From the NCBI RefSeq assembly GCF_020404745.1, contig NZ_JAIZAP010000001.1, positions 412,077-476,076 on the forward strand: a stretch of DNA of 64,000 nucleotides. Reading direction: 5' to 3'. Both the position numbers and the translations under genes were made by a program. The notes under the pieces were generated by a model. The model was not told the origin of the DNA, did no database searches, and saw only the letters and a list, made by a program, of their open reading frames with translations. Origin of the DNA: Aquibacillus saliphilus (GTDB lineage: Bacteria > Bacillota > Bacilli > Bacillales > Amphibacillaceae). Of this stretch, positions 46,295-54,671 are shown piece by piece; within the stretch, counting starts at the first letter, position 1, and every line of letters begins with the position of its first letter.

Positions 46295-47965
46295 TTATTC
46301 AATTGAAAAAATAAAGGAGTAAATAGGCTGATTGCCTTTATGTGTTTCTAGTTCTATTTCTTGATAATTTTCTTCTATGAAATTAGTTAGGGAAGAAAGC
46401 TCTTCGTCTGTAGCATCCTCACCTTGAAGGATAGTAATAATTTCGTCTTCTTCAGTTAACATTTCAGTTAACAATTGCTTCGTCGTTTCTAATTTATCTT
46501 TGTTTGTCGCCTTTATTTTACCATCTGCTAGACCCATGAAATGACCATTTTCTATCGACATTCCATCTATTTGTGTATCCCGAACCGCATATGTAACTTG
46601 CCCGGTTTTCACCTGTTTACTTGCTTCTACCATGTTTTCCTTGTTTTCTTCTAGGTTAACCTCTGGATGAAAAGCAAGTAATGCACTCATTCCTTGAGGG
46701 ATTGTTTTGGTTGGTACAACCGCAACATTTTCTGAAGCTAAATCAGCAGCTTGCTCGGCAGCCATAACAATATTTTTGTTATTAGGCAGAATAATAATGT
46801 TTTTCGCATTTGCTTCACCAATTGCGTCTGTAATATCTTGAGTACTAGGGTTCATTGTTTGTCCACCTTGAATGACTACTGTAGCACCAAGGCTTTCTAA
46901 CAATTCCTTTAAACCTTCACCCATCGCAACCGAGACAATACCATACTCAGATTTATCCTTTGGTTTTTTTTCTTGTTTTTTCTGATCGCCAACAATCGAT
47001 GTATGTTGTTCTCGCATATTATCTACTTTTATACTTATAAAGCTTCCAAAACGTTGTCCTAAATTAAGTACTTCCCCAGGATGTTCAGCGTGAATGTGAA
47101 CCTTTATAATCTCATCATCTGAGACAACGAGTAAAGAATCACCATATTCATTTAATTCGTTTCTAAAATTTTCTTCACTGAATGGATTTGATACTAACTT
47201 ATCCTCTTCCATCTTCACCATGAATTCAGTGCAATAACCAAATTCAATGTCTTCAGTATTCATAAAATCTTGAGCTAATTTATGATGCTCTGCATTGACC
47301 ATGTCACTCATCTCAATAGAATTATCAGCAGTTTCAGGAAGCTCCTCGCCTTTTAGTGATGATAGGAATCCTTCGTAAATTGTGACAAGACCTTGTCCAC
47401 CACTATCTACAACACCTACTTCTTTCAAAACAGGTAGTAGGTCAGGAGTTCTTTTCAGCGATGCTTTTGCCTCCGCTAGAACACCCTCCATAAACTCAAT
47501 TATGTCTTTATTTGGAGATTCAGCTAGCTTTTGAGCCCTGTGAGCAGAATCCTTTGCAACAGTTAAGATTGTTCCCTCTACCGGCTTAATAACAGCTTTA
47601 TAAGCTGTTTTCACACCCATGTCAAAGCCTGCTGCTAAATCTTCAGTCGTTAGTGTTTTCTTACCCTCAACGCCCTTAGCAAACCCTCTAAACAATTGAG
47701 ACAGGATAACGCCTGAGTTTCCACGTGCCCCCATTAGTAATCCTTTAGCAAAAGCCTGGGTCACCTCTGAAACATTGTCAGTATTTGTATTTTTAACTTC
47801 AGTAGCCCCTGAAGTCATAGATAAATTCATATTAGTACCTGTATCCCCGTCGGGTACAGGAAAAACATTTAATGCATCAATCATTTTGGCGTTATTCGTT
47901 AAATGGCTTGCTCCTGCTTTTACCATTTGTGCGAATGTATTTCCGCCTAACGTTCGTAACGTCAC
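46295..47965 (-). CDS. fakA: FakA fatty-acid kinase, DAK2-domain protein (YloV)
   Basis: FakA phosphorylates fatty acids bound to FakB for entry into phospholipids. The N-terminal DAK2 nucleotide-binding domain (about 8-200) has DALNVFPVPDGDTGTNMNLSM (cited in part) and MGARGNSGVILSQLFRGF. The C-terminal part (about 330-556) is DegV-like (NNKNIVMAAEQAADLA). The start is GTG 47965 after AAGGAGGTAG. It has 556 residues. yloU precedes it, as in most Firmicutes. Confidence 0.95.
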   Translation of the reverse strand: MTLRTLGGNTFAQMVKAGASHLTNNAKMIDALNVFPVPDGDTGTNMNLSMTSGATEVKNTNTDNVSEVTQAFAKGLLMGARGNSGVILSQLFRGFAKGVEGKKTLTTEDLAAGFDMGVKTAYKAVIKPVEGTILTVAKDSAHRAQKLAESPNKDIIEFMEGVLAEAKASLKRTPDLLPVLKEVGVVDSGGQGLVTIYEGFLSSLKGEELPETADNSIEMSDMVNAEHHKLAQDFMNTEDIEFGYCTEFMVKMEEDKLVSNPFSEENFRNELNEYGDSLLVVSDDEIIKVHIHAEHPGEVLNLGQRFGSFISIKVDNMREQHTSIVGDQKKQEKKPKDKSEYGIVSVAMGEGLKELLESLGATVVIQGGQTMNPSTQDITDAIGEANAKNIIILPNNKNIVMAAEQAADLASENVAVVPTKTIPQGMSALLAFHPEVNLEENKENMVEASKQVKTGQVTYAVRDTQIDGMSIENGHFMGLADGKIKATNKDKLETTKQLLTEMLTEEDEIITILQGEDATDEELSSLTNFIEENYQEIELETHKGNQPIYSFIFSIE

Positions 47966-48046
47966 TTACAACTACCTCCTTCTTCAACGGTTGAATATTA
48001 TCAGACCGAACTATCATCTCAGTAATTAGAAAATATAATTTAGGAT

Positions 48047-48074
48047 AAAATAATTTTTTGTGCTAAAAAGTCAA
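48047..48074 (-). promoter_or_regulatory. weak promoter candidate for fakA
   Basis: TTGACT, 16-nt spacer, TATTTT on the minus strand, next to the yloU stop. The match is partial. Confidence 0.25.
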
Positions 48075-48077
48075 CTA

Positions 48078-48440
48078 TTAATCATTAGCTACTCTTACAC
48101 CTTGAATATAAATATTGACAGAGCTTATAGATAAACCAAGTGTTTTATCTAATGTATATTTCACTTGTGACTGTACATTATTAGCAACCTCGGAAATCTT
48201 CGTTCCATAACTAACAACGATATACATATCAATGTGCAAATTTTCTCCGTCTTGTCTAACAACTACACCTCTTGAAAAATTCTCTTTGCGAAGAATTTCT
48301 GCAATTCCATCTCTAAGTTGGTTTTTTGAAGCCATACCTACAATACCATAGCATTCGATAGCTGCACCGCCAGCAATCGTAGATATAACATCATTTGTGA
48401 TCGTTACATGACCATCCTTATTATTAAGTTCAATGGACAT
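48078..48440 (-). CDS. yloU: Asp23/YloU-family envelope-stress protein
   Basis: A 120-residue Asp23 (DUF322) protein: GHVTITNDVISTIAGGAAIE, GVVVRQDGENLHIDMYIVVSYGT and QSQVKYTLDKTLGLSI (each cited to 20 or fewer where long). Family members attach to the membrane through partners and react to cell-wall stress; the link with fakA is conserved. ATG 48440 has AAGGAGGATTACTT upstream; in-frame codons to 48479 are not needed. Confidence 0.94.
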   Translation of the reverse strand: MSIELNNKDGHVTITNDVISTIAGGAAIECYGIVGMASKNQLRDGIAEILRKENFSRGVVVRQDGENLHIDMYIVVSYGTKISEVANNVQSQVKYTLDKTLGLSISSVNIYIQGVRVAND

Positions 48441-48497
48441 AAGTAATCCTCCTTGGCTAACTCGTAAATTTAAGGTCATTTTACTATAACTCGTGAA

Positions 48498-48526
48498 AAT
48501 ATAAAAGCTGTTTCACTTTCAAACAA
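48498..48526 (-). promoter_or_regulatory. sigma-A promoter of yloU
   Basis: TTGTTT, 17-nt spacer, TATATT on the minus strand, about 58 nt before ATG 48440. Confidence 0.5.
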
Positions 48527-48746
48527 TTATGTATCTTAAATTCGTTCTCAAGCTAATTCTAAAAAACAACTTACAATAGCTAACCTAGTATCACTAATTT
48601 TAGTAAAAAAGCACCTTACTGAATATAGATAACTATTTATTTAATCATAAACCCCTAGTCCTATTTGAAACAAACCCCTTTATACAATGGACGAAAATCA
48701 AAATTCTGTCAAGTTAGGTTTATCATTAGTATTAAGAAACGATATA

Positions 48747-48775
48747 TTGCAATATTCTTCCCTATGTGTTAGATT
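48747..48775 (+). promoter_or_regulatory. possible rpmB promoter
   Basis: TTGCAA, 17-nt spacer, TAGATT with an extended TGT on the plus strand, 45 nt before rpmB. Confidence 0.4.
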
Positions 48776-48819
48776 ATATTAGTATGTAAAGAGATAGATG
48801 TTAGTAGGAGGGATTTTAT

Positions 48820-49008
48820 ATGGGACGCACATGCGCTGTAACTGGTCGTAAAACGACGGCAGGAAACGCTCGTTCTCACGCGATGAACGCTAATAAACGT
48901 AATTGGAAAGCTAATGTTCAAAAAGTACGCATAATGGTTGACGGTAAACCAAAACGCGTTTATGTATCTGCTCGTGCTTTAAAATCAGGCAAAGTTGAAC
49001 GAGTATAA
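48820..49008 (+). CDS. rpmB: 50S ribosomal protein L28
   Basis: The 62-residue L28 ([20 protein letters not shown], then NVQKVRI and [19 protein letters not shown]) is in the standard divergent place opposite yloU and spoVM. Only one cysteine remains near the N-terminus, so this is the zinc-free type. AGTAGGAGGGATTTTAT precedes the ATG. A strong terminator follows, shared with spoVM. Confidence 0.98.
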   Translation: MGRTCAVTGRKTTAGNARSHAMNANKRNWKANVQKVRIMVDGKPKRVYVSARALKSGKVERV

Positions 49009-49015
49009 TACAGTT

Positions 49016-49058
49016 AAACACAAAAAAAGCACCCATTGAGGGTGCTTTTTTTGTGTTT
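49016..49058. terminator. bidirectional terminator between rpmB and spoVM
   Basis: AAACACAAAAAAAGCACCC pairs with its complement across five nt: 19 bp, perfect. A and T tracts in the stem let it work for both convergent genes. It starts seven nt after the rpmB stop and includes the spoVM stop. Confidence 0.9.
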
Positions 49059-49134
49059 AATCCTTTTTCAAACCCATAATTGCACGTACAAAGCCACCAA
49101 TGAACCGCGGGAGTTTAAACGTATAAAATTTCAT
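49057..49134 (-). CDS. spoVM: SpoVM spore-coat morphogenetic peptide
   Basis: A 25-residue peptide, M-K-F-Y-T-F-K-L-P-R-F-I-G-G-F-V-R-A-I-M then G-L-K-K-D. It matches B. subtilis SpoVM in nearly every key position, including the helix-breaking proline 9 and the G-G pair. SpoVM is an amphipathic helix that recognises the convex curvature of the forespore and recruits SpoIVA. GAGGAGGGGGATCTC precedes the ATG. It is located between rpmB and thiN as in B. subtilis. It is one residue shorter than the 26-residue B. subtilis form. Confidence 0.95.
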   Translation of the reverse strand: MKFYTFKLPRFIGGFVRAIMGLKKD

Positions 49135-49200
49135 GAGATCCCCCTCCTCTTTTCCGGATAGCAATAAAAGATCACTTCTGATTATCCTATGTTAATGACC

Positions 49201-49854
49201 CTAGATAAGTACATCTCGGCTCTTTATTACTAATAATATGCCTTCATCAAAGGAAAAAGTACCTTTTTCTGAAAGAAGCTTATTAGAAATACATAATGTA
49301 GAGCCCCAAATAATATTAGTGTTACTTAATTTATAGTAGAAGCCCTCGAGACTTATGCCTATTACTTTTTGTGAAAATGGTAGAAATGAAATATTTGGAT
49401 AAATTGGATCATCATAAATATCATACTTACCGGGAAAATTTAGTTCAATTCGGTTCCCATTATCAAAAATAATACCATTAACATTATTTTGTTTTAATTG
49501 ATGAAGCAGTTGTATGCCAACCAATTCATGATCTAGTCTTCCACCAGTAATACCGAATAAATAAATTGTATCAGGATTTAATTCGAGCGATCTTTTAATA
49601 GCTAGCTCCAAGTCTGTTTCGTCTTTTTCAACAGGATGTATTTCATAATGGTGACTATTATGTTTAATTCTAGCTAACTCATCTTCTGAAATAGAATCAA
49701 AATCACCGATAGCAATATCAGGGATAAGATTAGCTTCTAAAAGAGTTATGGCTCCTTTGTCTGCTCCAATCCAGGTTGTTACCTCCTCTTTATATGTATG
49801 TAAATAAGGTATATGCTGTGATGGCCCTCCAGCAACAATAGCTACCGTTGACAT
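49201..49854 (-). CDS. thiN: thiamine pyrophosphokinase
   Basis: The enzyme makes thiamine diphosphate from thiamine and ATP. Motifs: VAIVAGGPSQHIPYL (about 4-18), WIGADKGAITLLEA, IAIGDFDSISEDEL with the catalytic aspartates, DETDLELAI and GITGGRLDHELVGIQLL. The 217-residue length is normal. ATG 49854 has GGTGGAAGTT upstream. It is transcribed alone or with spoVM, since rpe upstream ends in a terminator and repeat. Confidence 0.95.
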   Translation of the reverse strand: MSTVAIVAGGPSQHIPYLHTYKEEVTTWIGADKGAITLLEANLIPDIAIGDFDSISEDELARIKHNSHHYEIHPVEKDETDLELAIKRSLELNPDTIYLFGITGGRLDHELVGIQLLHQLKQNNVNGIIFDNGNRIELNFPGKYDIYDDPIYPNISFLPFSQKVIGISLEGFYYKLSNTNIIWGSTLCISNKLLSEKGTFSFDEGILLVIKSRDVLI

Positions 49855-49964
49855 AACTTCCACCATACTTTCTTTTAAGCTCTTTTTATACTGTTGTTGC
49901 TTTTAAATCTTCGCAGTTGATAGAAAATACGAAGTAACTTTTGCTTTCTTCCACTCTAAATAAA

Positions 49965-50104
49965 ACGAGTGTTATACGGTCGCTTCGGCAGAATACTTCG
50001 CTTTCCGTGGGCACGGCCTAAAGCCTCAGAATCAAAGAACAGGAGGCTGAGGCGTTCCCCGTGGAAAGCGAGTGTTTTTCCGCAGCGTTGATTTAGCACT
50101 CATT
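49965..50104. repeat. long imperfect palindrome (Bacillaceae-type repeat) between rpe and thiN
   Basis: A 140-bp block folds on itself: GAGTG ... CACTC, CGCTTCGG ... CCGCAGCG, TCGCTTTCC ... GGAAAGCGA and GCCTCAG ... CTGAGGC as nested arms. The GCTTTCCGTGGGCACGG core resembles the GC-rich intergenic repeats common in Bacillaceae. It is more GC-rich than its surroundings. The rest of the 424-bp gap holds the rpe terminator and no gene. Confidence 0.75.
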
Positions 50105-50240
50105 TGATACAGAATGGAAGGAAATCAACTCAGTAGTTACGTCGTATTCTATAGGTTTTGTGTCAAAAGCACCAATTAATTCGGTGCGACGAGTAACCAC
50201 AGTCCCCATCTTTTAAAAATATCCTTATTTTAAAAATTAT

Positions 50241-50280
50241 AAATGAAGAAGGCTACCTTGACCGGCAACCTTCTTCATTT
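50241..50280 (-). terminator. rpe terminator
   Basis: AAATGAAGAAGG pairs with CCTTCTTCATTT across 16 nt; the rpe stop lies in the stem. ATAATTTTT follows on the minus strand. Confidence 0.8.
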
Positions 50281-50926
50281 ATGCGTTACGGATATTTTTA
50301 ATTGCTTCTTTCCGGTTCTCTTGATTAAATACCGCACTTCCTGCAACAAGGACGTCTACACCTGCATCTTTACAAAGTTTGGCTGTGTCTTTATTTACAC
50401 CACCATCAACTTCAATTTCAAATGATAAATTCATTTCTTTTCTCCAACCAGCAACTGTCCTTACTTTCGACAACACCGATTGGATAAAGGTTTGGCCACC
50501 AAAACCAGGATTAACTGTCATTAGTAGGACAAGATCGACCTCTGGCAAAATAGGTTTGATCAACTCTGCTGGTGTAGCTGGATTTAGTACAACGCCTGCC
50601 TTAACACCAGCATCTTTAATTGATTGAATCGTTCTGTGTAAATGTAGACATGTTTCCTGATGAACAGTAATAATATCTGCACCTGCATCTGCAAATGGTT
50701 GTATATATTGATCCGGGTTTTCAATCATTAAATGTACATCCAAAGGAAGTGATGTCACTGGTCTAATCGCTTGAACTACTAATGGACCAATGGTGATATT
50801 GGGGACAAAGTGTCCATCCATCACATCGACATGAATATAATCCGCTCCAGACTGTTCGACATCAAGAATTTCGTCTTTTAACATTGAAAAGTTAGCTGAT
50901 AATATTGATGGTGCTATTTTTGTCAT
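50279..50926 (-). CDS. rpe: ribulose-phosphate 3-epimerase
   Basis: The enzyme interconverts ribulose 5-phosphate and xylulose 5-phosphate. The TIM-barrel motifs are clear: IAPSILSANFSMLKDEI, IHVDVMDGHFVPNITIGP (catalytic D and H), LMTVNPGFGGQTFIQ and EVDGGVNKDTAKLC. It has 215 residues and follows rsgA by three nt. Confidence 0.97.
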   Translation of the reverse strand: MTKIAPSILSANFSMLKDEILDVEQSGADYIHVDVMDGHFVPNITIGPLVVQAIRPVTSLPLDVHLMIENPDQYIQPFADAGADIITVHQETCLHLHRTIQSIKDAGVKAGVVLNPATPAELIKPILPEVDLVLLMTVNPGFGGQTFIQSVLSKVRTVAGWRKEMNLSFEIEVDGGVNKDTAKLCKDAGVDVLVAGSAVFNQENRKEAIKNIRNA

Positions 50927-50929
50927 AAT

Positions 50930-51811
50930 TTAGTACCTCGGCTTTCTATTTTGAATCTCTTCAAAGAACTGCAAATAATGTTTGTACCTATACGCTGGAA
51001 TTTCATGAGCATCTACTGCTGATTTGACTGCACATTTAGGTTCTTTATTGTGCATACATCCTCTAAACTTACACTCGGCTCTTCGTTCTTTCATTTCAGG
51101 GAAACAGTCTGGTAGATCTGCTAATTCAAGCTCATTGAATTCTAGTGAACTAAAGCCAGGTGTATCAGCGACAAGACCTTCATTAACTTCAATTAATTCA
51201 ACATGTCTTGTTGTATGTTTTCCTCTTCCAAGACTCGCTGAAATCTCATTTGTTGCCAATTTCAATAACGGATTAATCGCATTTAACATCGATGATTTTC
51301 CAACACCAGACTGACCAGCAATTACTGAAATTTTATTTTTAAAGTGACTTACTATCTGACTGAAATTCTCCGGTTCTTTTGTTGATAATGTTTGAACTTG
51401 ATAGCCAATTCGTTCATAATCTGATTTAAACTGTTCAATTGCATCTCTTTTATCCGATTGAACTGTGTCCATTTTAGAAATAAAAATAATTGGATCAATA
51501 AACTTGGATTCAATTAGTACTAAAAACCGATCAAGAAGAAGCGTGCTGAAATCAGGTTCTGTTGCCGAAGTTACGATTATTGCTTGATCAATATTAGCTA
51601 TTGGCGGACGAACAAGCTCGTTTTTCCGCTTTTCAACTTCAGTAATATATCCTTCACCAGGATTACTTTCTTCAAACACCACATAGTCTCCAACAAGTGG
51701 GTTGACTTTATTTTTTCTTAATAGACCTCTTCCTCTACATTGGAAAACATCTTCACCACTTTTGACATAATAAAATCCACTTAAAGCTTTTACGATTTTA
51801 CCCTCTGGCAT
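50930..51811 (-). CDS. rsgA: RsgA ribosome small-subunit GTPase
   Basis: A circularly permuted GTPase that checks late 30S assembly. The N-terminal OB fold (about 1-65) is followed by G4 FISKMD, G1 GQSGVGKSSMLNAI (about 168-181), G2 near KHTTRHV and G3 DTPGFSSLEF. The C-terminal zinc site has the C-x4-C-x-H-x5-C pattern in CKFRGCMHNKEPKCAV. It has 293 residues. It follows prkC by eight nt. Confidence 0.97.
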   Translation of the reverse strand: MPEGKIVKALSGFYYVKSGEDVFQCRGRGLLRKNKVNPLVGDYVVFEESNPGEGYITEVEKRKNELVRPPIANIDQAIIVTSATEPDFSTLLLDRFLVLIESKFIDPIIFISKMDTVQSDKRDAIEQFKSDYERIGYQVQTLSTKEPENFSQIVSHFKNKISVIAGQSGVGKSSMLNAINPLLKLATNEISASLGRGKHTTRHVELIEVNEGLVADTPGFSSLEFNELELADLPDCFPEMKERRAECKFRGCMHNKEPKCAVKSAVDAHEIPAYRYKHYLQFFEEIQNRKPRY

Positions 51812-51819
51812 TCATTCAC

Positions 51820-53820
51820 TCACCCCTCTACATCTTCATATCTTACACTATCGTCTAGCACCACTTTATCATCTCGTTCAACTTTATATAAAGCTTCCCC
51901 GTCAGGCGGAACCAATAAATTGATTTCAAACTCTTTGTTCTCGGTAATGGTTTCTTCTTTAACTGGCGTGGAAAAATTGTTTCCAGCAGCATCTTCTACA
52001 TAGATACGAACTACCTGTGGTTGTGGTTCAGGTTCACCTGTTTCTTCATCACCTGTTTGATCCTCGTTACCCGTATAAGGTATTGTAAATCTTACAGTTT
52101 TTGTTCTTGGCTTTTTTTCTTCAGGTCCAGTCGACACTACAATTTGCACTTCAGATCCTTGTTCTACTTCGGTGTTCGAACTTGGGCTTTGTTCAATGAC
52201 TCTACCCGGTTCATTTGCTGAGTGCCTGTCAGTAACTTTACCAGAAAGATTTTCATTTGCTAAATAATCCATCGCTTGTTCTTGAGTCATACCTACTAAG
52301 TTGTTTAGAGTTACATTTTCAAGTCCCTTACTAATATCAAAGGTGATACTTGTTTCTTCAGGGATAACAAGTGCACCTGGCTGAGGATGGTATTGTTCGA
52401 TAATTTCTCCAACTTTTTTATCAGAGAACTTTTCACGAATCGTAATATCATTGTACCCAGCTTGCCTTAGGACCCGTTCAAGTTGATAATAATCCTGACC
52501 AACATAATCGTCAAAAGTTACTTTCTCTTTTCCATCGCTTGAAAATACCGTCACTGTTCGTCCTTCTTTGACGATTTCTCCAGCTTCAGGGTCAGTTTTA
52601 ATTACATAGCCCTCTTCCACTTCATCTGAATACCTTGTTTCTTGTTCAACATTAAGATTTAGACTACTTAATTCACTTATTGCTTTTTCGTATTCCATAT
52701 TAGTAACATCTGGGATTTCTACATCATCTGGCTGTAACCAACTTGGTAGAATAAATAATGCTGCAATAATCGCACCAAATAACACAAATAAAATGGCTGA
52801 AACCCAAATAATAGCCTTTTTACGTTTCTTTTTCCCATGTTTCACTTCACTATCTTTCGGCGACTCCGCTTTCGCATCGTGGACGATTGTATCATGATGT
52901 GTTTGATGTTGTTTGTAGGCTGAGTCTGTGATAACTGGAATTGCTTTAGTAGCTTCTCCACTATCTTCTGGCGGATTAAACAGTTCTTCATTTACTCTAT
53001 TCGAATCTAATGCTGTTTCTAAATCCTCTTCCATTTCGTAAACTGAACTATATCGGTGGAATGGATCCTTAGTTGTAGATTTAAGCACAATATTTTCTAC
53101 ACTTTGAGGCAAGTCAGGATTCCAGCGCCTGATTGACGGTGTATTACTTTGCAAATGTTTTAACGCAATAGATACTGCAGACTGACCTGAAAATGGAAGC
53201 CTTCCACTCAAAAGTTCAAAGAAGACAATCCCTAAAGAATATACGTCTGATTTCTTATTAGCCATCCCACCTCTTGCCTGTTCCGGAGATAGATAATGAA
53301 CAGAACCGAGCACTGAATTTGTTTGGGTTAGTGACGTCGCGCTAAGGGCAATCGCAATTCCAAAATCAGTTACTTTAACCAATCCAAACGGATCAATTAA
53401 AATATTTTGAGGTTTAATATCCCGATGAACAATGTCATTTTCATGTGCATGTATTATTGCAGAAGTCACCTGTTTCATAATATCTATCGCTTTTTGCACT
53501 TCCACTGGTCCATATGTTTGTATGTATTTTTTTAGCGTCATGCCATCGACATATTCCATTACCATGTAATAAATATTGTCTTCCTCACCAACATCATAAA
53601 TATTAACAATATTCGGATGCGATAGACTGGTCGCAGATTGAGCCTCCCTATGAAATCTAGCAATGAATTCATCATCATTGGCATACTCAAGGCGTAATAC
53701 TTTAATTGCTACATCGCGGTCTAGAATAATATCTCTAGCAAGATAGACATTAGCCATGCCTCCGCCACCAATCATCTTCTTGACCTTATACCTTTCATTT
53801 AACAGTCGACCATCTAGCAC
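51820..53820 (-). CDS. prkC: PrkC PASTA-domain Ser/Thr kinase
   Basis: PrkC senses peptidoglycan fragments and beta-lactams and controls germination, cell wall and translation factors. The kinase domain (about 1-270) has the glycine loop IGGGGMANVY, HRDIKPQNIL and DFGIA. A transmembrane helix follows (about 335-362), then three PASTA domains (about 365-565), and a C-terminal Ig-like tail with acidic linker. The start is GTG 53820, overlapping the prpC stop by one nt, after GAGGGTGA. It has 666 residues. Confidence 0.97.
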   Translation of the reverse strand: MLDGRLLNERYKVKKMIGGGGMANVYLARDIILDRDVAIKVLRLEYANDDEFIARFHREAQSATSLSHPNIVNIYDVGEEDNIYYMVMEYVDGMTLKKYIQTYGPVEVQKAIDIMKQVTSAIIHAHENDIVHRDIKPQNILIDPFGLVKVTDFGIAIALSATSLTQTNSVLGSVHYLSPEQARGGMANKKSDVYSLGIVFFELLSGRLPFSGQSAVSIALKHLQSNTPSIRRWNPDLPQSVENIVLKSTTKDPFHRYSSVYEMEEDLETALDSNRVNEELFNPPEDSGEATKAIPVITDSAYKQHQTHHDTIVHDAKAESPKDSEVKHGKKKRKKAIIWVSAILFVLFGAIIAALFILPSWLQPDDVEIPDVTNMEYEKAISELSSLNLNVEQETRYSDEVEEGYVIKTDPEAGEIVKEGRTVTVFSSDGKEKVTFDDYVGQDYYQLERVLRQAGYNDITIREKFSDKKVGEIIEQYHPQPGALVIPEETSITFDISKGLENVTLNNLVGMTQEQAMDYLANENLSGKVTDRHSANEPGRVIEQSPSSNTEVEQGSEVQIVVSTGPEEKKPRTKTVRFTIPYTGNEDQTGDEETGEPEPQPQVVRIYVEDAAGNNFSTPVKEETITENKEFEINLLVPPDGEALYKVERDDKVVLDDSVRYEDVEG

Positions 53821-54575
53821 TATGATTCACCCTCTTCTTGTGAGTCATCATAGTGAACAAGAGCTAATGATATATTGTCTTCGCCACCTCGTTCATTTGC
53901 TTCAACAATTAATTTACTTGCACTTCCCTCAAATTCTTCACTACCTTTTAAAAATTCATGAAGCTCTGATTCACCTAGTTTATTTGATAATCCATCAGTA
54001 CATAAGAATAACTTATTAGTAGTCTCCCAACCAATTGTTTGAACATCAGGCTGAACATCTCGCTCTGTTCCTAATGCTTTCAATAAAACATTTTTTCTCG
54101 GATGATATTCAGCATCAGCTTTAGAGATTTGACCAGTTCGGACTAATTCATTTACAAGCGAGTGATCCTCTGTTACCTGCTTAAAGCCTTGATCATTTAG
54201 TAGATAACCTCTACTATCTCCAATATGTCCAATTGATATAAATTCATTACCACAAATAACAGCTACAACAGTAGTTCCCATACCTATACAGTCATGATGT
54301 TCCTGGGCATAATCGTATATGGAGTTATTTACAGCTTTGATTGTGTTTGTTAACCATTGCTCGGATTCTTCAGGTGAAGTGAAATTAACTGTTTTTTCCC
54401 ATTCTTTACTTAATGATGTAACAACCATTTGACTCGCTACATCACCAGCTTGGTGTCCACCCATTCCATCGGCAATCACGGCAAGGATTTGCTGTTTATA
54501 ATTTTTGAATATCCCACCATTATCCTCGTTATGGTCTCTAACTCTACCTTTATCCGTCAAAAAGTAACCATTCAT
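53820..54575 (-). CDS. prpC: PrpC PP2C-type protein phosphatase
   Basis: The Mn-dependent phosphatase reverses PrkC phosphorylation. Metal-binding motifs: RVRDHNEDNGGIF, VIADGMGGHQAGDVAS, GHIGDSRGYLL, CTDGLSNKL and GGEDNISLALVHYD. ATG 54575 (M-N-G-Y-F) has GGGGTGA five nt away; GTG 54584 overlaps it. It has 251 residues. rlmN, which usually precedes it, is absent. Confidence 0.96.
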   Translation of the reverse strand: MNGYFLTDKGRVRDHNEDNGGIFKNYKQQILAVIADGMGGHQAGDVASQMVVTSLSKEWEKTVNFTSPEESEQWLTNTIKAVNNSIYDYAQEHHDCIGMGTTVVAVICGNEFISIGHIGDSRGYLLNDQGFKQVTEDHSLVNELVRTGQISKADAEYHPRKNVLLKALGTERDVQPDVQTIGWETTNKLFLCTDGLSNKLGESELHEFLKGSEEFEGSASKLIVEANERGGEDNISLALVHYDDSQEEGES

Positions 54576-54671
54576 CTTATTCACCCCGTCTTCACCTTGG
54601 ATCTGTCATGAAAACTAACTTTCATATCCAATAGTAAAAAGTACTTTATCTATTATTATTGTACTCATCTG

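Larger units (their letters stand above)
48441..48819. other. divergent yloU-rpmB control region (379 bp)
   Basis: AT-rich and without a gene. It holds a good promoter for yloU on the minus strand and a probable one for rpmB on the plus strand. A TTGACA/TATAAA pair near 48680-48710 has a 22-nt spacer and is not counted. Confidence 0.6.

Noticed and set aside
48675..48715. TTGACA/TATAAA promoter upstream of yloU
   Set aside because: The spacer is 22 nt, too long for sigma-A; a better promoter lies closer to yloU.
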